The notes under the pieces were generated by a model. That model had not been told where the DNA came from, did not search any database, and saw nothing but the letters and a program-made list of their open reading frames with translations. Source: Halobacteriales archaeon (lineage in GTDB: Archaea; Thermoplasmatota; E2; JACPAO01; JAHFTW01). From it: a stretch of DNA of 5,849 nucleotides. This document shows, piece after piece, positions 1-4,523 of this stretch (the stretch's first letter is position 1; the number at the start of each line of letters is the position of its first letter). A program made the position numbers and the translations under genes. The stretch lies in contig JAIVGU010000231.1 in assembly GCA_020201445.1 (NCBI GenBank), positions 1 to 5,849 on the forward strand. The letters are read 5' to 3'.

Positions 1-147
1 GTCCTGCAAATGCCAGCTTATGCAAGAATCGGGAAGCACCGCAGGATTCATCGACTGCGCCTCAAAGCCCCGTCGGAGTGGAGGCCGTCCGAGGCCATCG
101 ACTTCGACTGGCCTGCCTGCCAGAGCGCCTCGGCGCCGCACTTCTAG
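1..147 (+). CDS. Possible 3' end of an unidentified gene (partial, left edge)
   Basis: The frame beginning at base 1 stays open for 48 codons to a TAG at 145-147. The translation starts VLQMPAYARIGKHRR and ends with DFDWPACQSASAPHF. I recognise no family or motif in it. The first part is Arg/Lys/His-rich and uses several A/T-ending codons, unlike the complete genes here; the second half shows the usual G/C-ending codons. Because the DNA is so GC-rich, two other plus frames and some minus frames are also open here, so an open frame alone is weak evidence. If real, it is the tail of a gene upstream of rpo11 on the same strand. The alternative is non-coding DNA or a gene on the other strand. Confidence 0.22.
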   Translation, partial: VLQMPAYARIGKHRRIHRLRLKAPSEWRPSEAIDFDWPACQSASAPHF

Positions 148-175
148 CAGCGGCTTGGCGTTGGCCCCGGCAATC

Positions 176-213
176 TGCCCGTTTATTTGGGGCGGGGGAG
201 GGATAAACGGGCA
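176..213. repeat. 11-bp perfect inverted repeat with G-rich loop upstream of rpo11
   Basis: TGCCCGTTTAT at 176-186 is the exact reverse complement of ATAAACGGGCA at 203-213. The 16-base loop at 187-202 is almost all G. The stem lies about 20 bp upstream of the rpo11 TATA-like box. It could be an operator, a terminator of an upstream gene, or a structured DNA or RNA element. The G tracts at 189-192, 194-198, 200-202 and 209-211 also meet the usual four-tract pattern for a G-quadruplex, which would compete with the hairpin. The repeat is seen directly; any function is inference. Confidence 0.6.
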
Positions 214-233
214 ACGCCCAGCCTGCCGGGACG

Positions 234-242
234 CTTAAATAA
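234..242 (+). promoter_or_regulatory. TATA-like box of rpo11 (leaderless promoter)
   Basis: CTTAAATAA is the only A/T-rich block in a GC-rich stretch, and its centre is about 27 nt before the rpo11 ATG. An archaeal TATA box normally sits about 25-27 nt before the transcription start, so transcription would begin at or very near the ATG. No Shine-Dalgarno sequence is visible before the ATG, which fits a leaderless mRNA. The preceding ACG matches the start of the boxes before two other genes in this window. Confidence 0.65.
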
Positions 243-263
243 CAAGCCAAAGTCGCGCGAGCC

Positions 264-554
264 ATGCAGCTCAAGGTGCTCTCGCAGACCGCCACCGAGA
301 TGGAGATCGAGGTCCTGGGCGAGAACGAGACCCTCCTCAACCCCATCAAGCAGGCGCTGCTGGCGGACAAGGACGTCGACTTCGCGGAGTACATCATCGA
401 GCACCCCAGCCTGTCGACGCCCAAGATTTTCCTGCGCACCAAGGGCGGCAAGGCCAAGCCCGACGCGGTCCTGAAGCGCACCATCAAGAACCTGGTGGCG
501 GAGTTCGACGGCTTCGAGACCGAGTTTGCGGCCCAGCTCAAGAAGCGCAACTGA
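264..554 (+). CDS. rpo11: DNA-directed RNA polymerase subunit Rpo11 (subunit L)
   Basis: This is a small subunit of the archaeal RNA polymerase, homologous to eukaryotic Rpb11 and to the N-terminal domain of bacterial alpha. In the family it pairs with Rpo3 to form the platform on which the enzyme assembles. The 96-residue length is normal for the family. Residues 19-60 carry the signature region: GENETLLNPIKQALL (residues 19-33, the dimerisation helix), then VDFAEYIIEHP (38-48, the V-F-A-Y-HP pattern) and a PKIFLRTKGG strand (53-62). The rest is a C-terminal helix ending in a basic tail. The ATG start is set by the TATA-like box about 27 nt upstream. The TGA stop overlaps an in-frame ATG (TGATG) that would extend the next gene, truD, although truD more likely starts at 647. 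The family assignment is firm. Confidence 0.95.
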   Translation: MQLKVLSQTATEMEIEVLGENETLLNPIKQALLADKDVDFAEYIIEHPSLSTPKIFLRTKGGKAKPDAVLKRTIKNLVAEFDGFETEFAAQLKKRN

Positions 555-563
555 TGCCTGCGA

Positions 564-629
564 GCAGGGATTCCGGGGATTTCGAGGATACCTTTCGGGG
601 CGTCTCCCCGGCATCCCCGCAATCCCTGC
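564..629. repeat. Structured palindrome, copy 1 (17-bp arms plus inner hairpin)
   Basis: GCAGGGATTCCGGGGAT at 564-580 pairs with ATCCCCGCAATCCCTGC at 613-629, with one mismatch in 17 positions. The 32-base interior contains a second hairpin, CGGGGCGTCTCCCCG (596-610), with 5-bp arms and loop CGTCT. The element fills the rpo11-truD gap. It has the same plan and several identical blocks as the palindrome at 3263-3333: the CGTCT loop, GCAATCC in the right arm and GGTCG just outside it. That suggests a dispersed repeat family. In RNA it would form a stable structure between two co-transcribed genes, so a processing, attenuation or terminator role is possible but unproven. Confidence 0.75.
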
Positions 630-646
630 CGGTCGGAAGGTTCGGC

Positions 647-1951
647 ATGGCTGACCGCCCCTTGCCCCCCGCGTCCGAGCAGGCCGTGGGCCTCCGCTCC
701 TACCTCTCCGCGACGCCTGGCATCGGCGGCCGGCTGCGCAGCGAGCCCGAGGACTTCCGCGTCGTCGAGCTGGGTCCCGGCCCCGCGCCGCTGGCGGAGG
801 GCGCCTTCACCGCCGCGCGCGTCGAGCTGCGCAACTGGGAGACCAACCGCTTCGCCATGCAGGCGGCGCGGGAGCTGGGCATCCACCGCGAGCATGTCGC
901 CTTCGCCGGGATGAAGGACAAGCGCGCCCTCACGGAGCAGTGGTTCACCTTCAAGTGCCCCCCTGAGGCGCTCGACCGCCTGGGCGCGCTGGGCGACGTG
1001 AGGGTGCTGGAGCGCCACCCGACCCGCAAGGCCAGCTTCACCGGCGCGCACGAGGGCAACCGCTTCGTCCTGCGCGTGCGGGGCTCCACCCGTGACCGCG
1101 CCGCCGTGCAGGGCACCCTGGAGGCCATCGTGGCCAACGGCGGGGTGCCCAACTTCTTCGGCACGCAGCGCTTCGGCGGCCACTTCCGCCCCGTGACGCA
1201 CCTGGTGGGCCGCGCCATCGTCGAGGGCGACCTGGAGGAGGCGTGCCGGCTCTACCTCGGCCACCCGATGCCGACGGAGCGCTCCGAGGCGCAGGCGGCC
1301 CGCCGCGTCTACGAGGAGACCCGCGACCCCACCGCCGCCCTCGCCGCCTACCCACCGCAACTCGACCCCGAGCGCGACATGCTTCGGAGGCTGCAGAAGC
1401 GGCCCGGCGACTGGCGCCATTCCCTGCTGGCGCACCCCTACAACCTGCTGCTCCTGTTCGTCCACGCGCACCAGTCGCTCGTGTTCAACGAGGTGCTGTC
1501 GGCCCGCGTCGCGGCGGGGCTCGGCCTCAACACGGCCCACCCCGGGGACCGCGTCATGGGCATGGACGAGGACGGCACCAAGACCCACCTCGTCACCGCC
1601 GCCAACCGCGAGCGCGTGCAGCGGGAGCTTGACCTGGGCCGCGCCACCCTGACCGCCCTCCTGCCCGGCCTCAACGCCCCGCTGGCGGAGGGCGAGCCCG
1701 GCCAGGTCGAGCAGGAGGTCCTGGACACCCTGGGAATCGACCTGGCGGACTTCCGGGTGCGCGACCTCCCCGAGCTCGCCTCCGACGGCCGCCGCCGGGG
1801 CATCCTCCAGCCCGTGCGCGGCCTCGCCGTGGAGTGGGTGGACGCGGGAGACGGCGGGGAGGACCCGGTGTTCTCCTTCGCCCTTGGGAAGGGCTCCTAC
1901 GCCACCGTCGTGATGCGCGAGTTCATGAAGGGCGACGGGGCCGACGCTTAA
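647..1951 (+). CDS. truD: tRNA pseudouridine(13) synthase TruD
   Basis: TruD/Pus7-family enzymes isomerise uridine to pseudouridine, classically at position 13 of tRNA. With the ATG at 647 the protein has 434 residues, normal for archaeal TruD and longer than bacterial TruD. Motif I is GMKDKRALTEQ (88-98), with D91 as the catalytic aspartate. Motif II is PNFFGTQRFG (168-177), after which the TRUD insertion domain begins. QSLVFNEVLSAR (276-287) and GSYATVVMREF (416-426) are typical archaeal-type blocks. The N-terminus has the family's SYLSATPGIGG and PEDFRVVE pattern (18-41). An in-frame ATG at 554 would add 31 residues, but those codons run through the palindrome at 564-629 and look nothing like TruD, so 647 is preferred; a weak purine-rich GGAAGG (635-640) precedes it. 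No TATA-like box lies at the right distance, so truD is probably co-transcribed with rpo11. Confidence 0.93.
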   Translation: MADRPLPPASEQAVGLRSYLSATPGIGGRLRSEPEDFRVVELGPGPAPLAEGAFTAARVELRNWETNRFAMQAARELGIHREHVAFAGMKDKRALTEQWFTFKCPPEALDRLGALGDVRVLERHPTRKASFTGAHEGNRFVLRVRGSTRDRAAVQGTLEAIVANGGVPNFFGTQRFGGHFRPVTHLVGRAIVEGDLEEACRLYLGHPMPTERSEAQAARRVYEETRDPTAALAAYPPQLDPERDMLRRLQKRPGDWRHSLLAHPYNLLLLFVHAHQSLVFNEVLSARVAAGLGLNTAHPGDRVMGMDEDGTKTHLVTAANRERVQRELDLGRATLTALLPGLNAPLAEGEPGQVEQEVLDTLGIDLADFRVRDLPELASDGRRRGILQPVRGLAVEWVDAGDGGEDPVFSFALGKGSYATVVMREFMKGDGADA

Positions 1952-1990
1952 CCACAAAAAGCCTTCGCTCGCGCGCGGCCGTTTCCAGAA

Positions 1991-2005
1991 GGAAAACGCT
2001 TATCC
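1991..2005 (+). promoter_or_regulatory. BRE/TATA-like promoter of the coiled-coil membrane protein gene
   Basis: GGAAAACG followed by CTTATCC looks like an archaeal purine-rich B recognition element and a degenerate TATA box. The box is centred about 26 nt before the ATG at 2028, so the message would be leaderless or nearly so. A purine-rich GGGGAAGGAAC touches the ATG, but it is too close to act as a standard Shine-Dalgarno site. The ACGCTTA core matches the rpo11 promoter. Confidence 0.5.
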
Positions 2006-2027
2006 TGGGGCCGCCTGGGGAAGGAAC

Positions 2028-3260
2028 ATGGACGACAACGACGCAGGCGGGTTCGCGAAGCGCAATGTCCAGTTCTTCCGCGCCCTGGGCATCATCCTCG
2101 GGTTCGGCGTTCTGACCGCGCTCATCCTCGGCTTGGGCAACGTGCCCGGCCTCGGCGTGTTCGACATCGGCGCCCTCAGCCGCGCCCTGCTGCTCTCCAC
2201 CGTCGTCGTCACCGTCGTCCTCATCCTGTTCCTGTTCCGCATCGGCGTCATCTTCGACGTCGAGCGCCAGGTGCGCGACCTGTTCGCCTCGGAGCAGGAC
2301 CGCCTCACCGACATGCGCCGCGGCGAGGAGGAGGCGACCCGCGAGTTCCGCGAGGCGCTGCGCCGCGAGCTGGCCGACCTGCGCGACGCCATGAAGCGCG
2401 AGCTCAACCAGCGCGACCAGATGTACGACGGCGCCATGCGCGCCTCCAACCAGGCCCTCAAGGCCGCCTCCGACGCCCTCGCCCGCGCCGAGGCCCTCAG
2501 CCGCGAGCCCGCCTACCGCACCACCATCGAGAAGCTGGTCGCCGACGTGGGCGCGATGGCCAAGGACCTCCAGGCCCTGCGCACCGCCGACAAGGTCAAC
2601 TCGCCCCTGCTCAAGGAGCTGCAGGAGAAGGTCGTCGTCCTCGAGGCCGGCCAGAGGAAGCTCAACATCCGCGTCGACGAGACCATGGAGGGCATCGAGC
2701 GCCGCGACATGGAGCAGGCCGCCCTGCGCCAGACGCTGGACCAGGAGCTCGCCTCGCTCAAGAAGCGCGAGACCCTGCTGCTGGTCAAGCAGCGCGAGCT
2801 GGAGGACCAGAACGTCAACCTCAGCCAGGCCGCCAAGCCGAAGAAGGCGGTGGAGTTCAAGCCCGGCGAGGAGACGCAGCACGTCATCGCCATCGAGAGC
2901 ATCGGGCCCGCCTACGCCAGCCGCCTCAACGCGCACGGCATCATCACCATCCCGCAGCTCGTCGCCGTCGACGCCAACCAGGTCGGCAACCTCATCGGCG
3001 CCACCCCCGAGCTGGTGCGCCAGTGGCAGGCGATGGCCGAGCTGATGCGCCTCGACGGGGTCACCCCGCAGGCAGCCGACGCCCTGGTGTCCGCCGGCGT
3101 GATGGGCGCCAAGCAGCTCGCCGCCGAGACCGCCGAGGGGGTCAGCCGCAAGGTCAAGGACGCCGAGCGCGCCCGCAAGACCCGCATCCAGGGCCTCGAC
3201 GCCTCCCCGGCCGTGGCGCAGAAGTGGGTCGACGCGGCCCGCAAGGCCACCGGCAACTGA
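2028..3260 (+). CDS. Two-TM membrane protein with long coiled coil and DUF4332-like helix-hairpin-helix C-terminus
   Basis: No named gene is recognised. The 410-residue protein has a short polar N-terminus, then two hydrophobic helices at about 18-37 and 52-70 with a short loop between them. The second ends in RIGVIFDVERQVRD, which places the rest in the cytoplasm by the positive-inside rule. Residues about 76-270 are a charged, Glu/Arg/Lys/Leu/Ala-rich helical stretch typical of coiled coil, broken near 157-163 (SREPAYR) and 187-195. After a basic linker (270-280), residues 284-370 read IESIGPAYASRLNAHGI, then AELMRLDGVTPQAADALVSAGV. This is the DUF4332 pattern of two helix-hairpin-helix repeats, each with a GIG/GV hairpin, a fold often used to bind DNA. 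The overall shape suggests a membrane-tethered scaffold that might hold DNA or a protein partner near the membrane; that role is inference. It has its own promoter and converges on the gene at 3338-4360. Confidence 0.88.
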   Translation: MDDNDAGGFAKRNVQFFRALGIILGFGVLTALILGLGNVPGLGVFDIGALSRALLLSTVVVTVVLILFLFRIGVIFDVERQVRDLFASEQDRLTDMRRGEEEATREFREALRRELADLRDAMKRELNQRDQMYDGAMRASNQALKAASDALARAEALSREPAYRTTIEKLVADVGAMAKDLQALRTADKVNSPLLKELQEKVVVLEAGQRKLNIRVDETMEGIERRDMEQAALRQTLDQELASLKKRETLLLVKQRELEDQNVNLSQAAKPKKAVEFKPGEETQHVIAIESIGPAYASRLNAHGIITIPQLVAVDANQVGNLIGATPELVRQWQAMAELMRLDGVTPQAADALVSAGVMGAKQLAAETAEGVSRKVKDAERARKTRIQGLDASPAVAQKWVDAARKATGN

Positions 3261-3262
3261 GC

Positions 3263-3333
3263 CGACGAACCACGGATTGCACGGAGCCCACGGAACGTCT
3301 TCCGTGCCATGCGTGCAATCCGTGGTTTGGTCG
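3263..3333. repeat. Structured palindrome, copy 2, between convergent genes
   Basis: AACCACGGATTGCACG (3268-3283) is perfectly complementary to CGTGCAATCCGTGGTT (3312-3327). Four more pairs form outside it across a small internal loop: CGAC at 3263-3266 with GTCG at 3330-3333. Inside is CACGGAACGTCTTCCGTG (3289-3306), a 7-bp perfect hairpin with loop CGTC. The element fills nearly all of the 77-bp gap between two genes that end toward each other, and its symmetry means it would fold in either transcript. A bidirectional terminator or 3'-end stabiliser fits the position, although there is no long U tract. The CCACGGATT-type wording resembles palindromic repeats I recall from other environmental microbes; that recollection cannot be checked here. 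Confidence 0.82.
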
Positions 3334-3337
3334 TAGG

Positions 3338-4360
3338 TTAGGCGGCGCTCGCCGACAGCGTGTAGTCGACGTGGCAGGCCAGCCCGGCCTCGACGCAGCG
3401 GAAGCCCAGGATGTAGTCGCCGGGCTCCAGCGTGGCGCTGTCGGACTCCCCCTGTGAGCTGTAGTGGCACGCCGCGCCGCCGCCCTCCCCCGCCGCGAAC
3501 GCGTCCCACTCCTGGGTGGTCAGCAGGCAGACGTCGGCGTAGCCCTGGCTGACCTGCATCGTGTAGGACACCCCCGCCGTGGACTCCAGGCGGAACGGCT
3601 TGCCGTCGGACTGGCCGCTGGCGAGGTCGAGCGCGCCGTGGGTGGAGACGCACCCCTCGCGCTCGGGCTTGAGGTCGGGATCCATCAACTGGCCGGGGCC
3701 CGCGGGGCCGTCGCGCCCCATCGCCTCGCCCAGGGCCCGCGCCGCGAGCGCCTGCACGCTCCCCTGGGTGTAGGGCGCCCACGCCCCGCCGCACCCGTCG
3801 TCGCCGAGGGGGACCACCGCGAGGCCGGGCTGGCTCCCCGCGTCGGCGGCGTCCGCGACGAAGCGCACCCCGACGTCGGCGTCGTCCCCGTCGCCCACCT
3901 CGCGCAGGTCAAGCCCCTGGCCGGCCCACTGCCGCATGGCGGCCTGCACCGCGGCGACGGCGGCGTCGGAGTCGGAGGCGCTGCGGGGGACGCGCCCGAC
4001 GTAGACATGCACGACCGTCGGCTGCGGCTTGGCGGGCGGCTCGCTGGTGCTGGCGCCGCTGGGCTTCGTCGCCGGCTTCGCGGGCGGCGCCTTGGCGGGC
4101 GCCTTCGCCTTGGCCTTCGCCTTGGGCGGGGAGGGGCTGTCCGAGCCGCCGGAGTGCGACAGGTACGCCTGCCCGGCGAGCGCCGCGACCACCGCGACGC
4201 ACAGCAGCAGCCCGACCACGGCAAGGCCGCGGTGGCGGCGCCGGGGCTTCAGGGACGCCTCGCTGGCCGGCGACACTAGGAGCTCGAGGCGGTGCGCGCC
4301 GCAGCTGGGGCAGGCGTCGGCGCCGTCCGGCAGCGGCTGGTCGCAGTTGACGCAGAGCAA
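3338..4360 (-). CDS. Zinc-ribbon, membrane-anchored protein with exported matrixin-like (catalytically dead) domain
   Basis: No named gene is recognised. The 340-residue protein starts with a zinc ribbon: C3-x2-C6 and C17-x2-C20. A basic stretch (KPRRRHRG, 38-45) and one membrane helix (about 45-67) follow, giving N-in, C-out topology. Residues 71-114 are a Lys/Ala/Pro linker. Residues 116-232 have the outline of a matrixin (M10) metalloprotease: VVHVYV, a helix ending in RQW, ADVGVRF, then RALGEAMGRDG where HExxHxxGxxH belongs, and LMDPDLKP like a Met-turn. All zinc and catalytic residues of that motif are replaced (R208, A209, E212, G218), so it is probably a non-enzymatic relative. Residues 240-338 look like a beta-sandwich similar to pre-peptidase C-terminal domains (VSYTMQV, ADVCLLT, LEPGDYILGF). 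The six exported-side cysteines after 189 could form disulfides. The start is TTG, the only in-frame choice before an upstream TAG. The domain-fold calls are inference. Confidence 0.8.
   Translation of the reverse strand: MLCVNCDQPLPDGADACPSCGAHRLELLVSPASEASLKPRRRHRGLAVVGLLLCVAVVAALAGQAYLSHSGGSDSPSPPKAKAKAKAPAKAPPAKPATKPSGASTSEPPAKPQPTVVHVYVGRVPRSASDSDAAVAAVQAAMRQWAGQGLDLREVGDGDDADVGVRFVADAADAGSQPGLAVVPLGDDGCGGAWAPYTQGSVQALAARALGEAMGRDGPAGPGQLMDPDLKPEREGCVSTHGALDLASGQSDGKPFRLESTAGVSYTMQVSQGYADVCLLTTQEWDAFAAGEGGGAACHYSSQGESDSATLEPGDYILGFRCVEAGLACHVDYTLSASAA
4089..4124 (-). repeat. Hexanucleotide repeat coding the Lys-Ala linker
   Basis: Five copies of GCCTTG or GCCTTC occur in six consecutive hexamer slots; only the second slot (GCGGGC) departs. 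On the minus strand they encode the alternating Lys-Ala/Pro tract around residues 80-92 of the zinc-ribbon protein. The tract is probably a flexible or wall-spanning spacer just outside the membrane, and its length may vary between strains through slippage. Confidence 0.55.
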
Positions 4361-4385
4361 GCGGTCGTTCCCTTGGCAGCCAACC

Positions 4386-4393
4386 TAGAAAGC
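4386..4393 (-). promoter_or_regulatory. TATA-like box for the zinc-ribbon protein gene
   Basis: Read on the minus strand this is GCTTTCTA, preceded by C, and it is centred about 29 nt before the TTG start at 4360. The CGCTT lead-in equals that of the rpo11 and 2028 promoters. The spacing supports a leaderless message and therefore the unusual TTG start. The box is weak (it contains an internal C), so the call is tentative. Confidence 0.4.
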
Positions 4394-4418
4394 GACGGCA
4401 GGGACAAAACCAGAGTGG

Positions 4419-4440
4419 GGGAACCTGCAATCCAGAGGTT
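4419..4440 (-). repeat. Possible degenerate fragment of the palindromic repeat
   Basis: On the minus strand 4440-4419 begins with AACC, then three bases, then GGATTGCA, then GG and a CCC run. The left arm of the palindrome at 3268-3290 begins AACC, two bases, GGATTGCA, then CGG and CCC. No CGTCT loop or matching right arm follows. A short 5-bp inverted repeat (AACCT at 4422-4426, AGGTT at 4436-4440) is also present. It may be a decayed third copy, an operator in the divergent promoter region, or chance. Confidence 0.22.
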
Positions 4441-4459
4441 GCGAGCGTTTCCTGCGAGC
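4440..4459. repeat. Short direct repeat in the divergent intergenic region
   Basis: TGCGAGC occurs at 4440-4446 and again at 4453-4459, spaced 13 nt start to start, about 40-60 bp upstream of the aldehyde dehydrogenase TATA-like box. Paired short repeats at this distance can be activator sites, but seven bases in GC-rich DNA can repeat by chance. Nothing else is recognisable in the 163-bp gap apart from the two promoters and the possible repeat relic. Confidence 0.2.
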
Positions 4460-4495
4460 TTCGGTCCTCCGCGGTTGGGGGCCGGGCATCGCGCC

Positions 4496-4502
4496 CTTTA
4501 AG
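4496..4502 (+). promoter_or_regulatory. TATA-like box of the aldehyde dehydrogenase gene
   Basis: CTTTAAG is the only A/T-rich block in a GC-rich stretch and is centred about 25 nt before the ATG at 4524. That spacing gives a leaderless or nearly leaderless mRNA and supports this ATG over the in-frame ATG ten codons later. No Shine-Dalgarno sequence is visible. Confidence 0.55.
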
Positions 4503-4523
4503 CGCCGCCTCCTTGCGCAGCCC

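Noticed and set aside
20..238. 72-codon plus-strand ORF upstream of rpo11
   Set aside because: It runs through the G-rich hairpin and into the rpo11 promoter, and its Arg/Pro/Ser/Gly-rich translation matches nothing I know.
564..629. Palindrome as a CRISPR repeat or tRNA/small-RNA gene
   Set aside because: There is no array of regularly spaced repeats, and no tRNA arms, C/D or H/ACA boxes could be made out; only two related copies occur, far apart.
1944..1952. GACGCTTAA at the truD stop codon, identical in core to the rpo11 promoter
   Set aside because: It forms the last truD codons, and no start codon or gene lies at the expected distance downstream, so it is taken as coincidence.
62..1957. 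631-codon minus-strand ORF opposite rpo11 and truD
   Set aside because: It is antisense to two confidently identified genes, its translation is low-complexity (Gly/Ala/Val/Arg/His), and it arises from GC-rich third positions.
1980..1997. Short imperfect inverted repeat (GTTTCC / GGAAAAC) as a truD terminator
   Set aside because: It is only about six pairs with a bulge, has no U tract, and is better explained in part by the purine-rich BRE of the next promoter.
1923..3794. 623-codon minus-strand ORF spanning the coiled-coil gene and part of the next gene
   Set aside because: It crosses two better-supported genes and a palindrome, has no recognisable domain, and has shadow composition.
3464..4279. 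271-codon plus-strand ORF opposite the zinc-ribbon protein
   Set aside because: It is repetitive Arg/Gly/Leu/Ala sequence with no motif, whereas the minus strand shows a zinc ribbon, a membrane helix and ordered domains.
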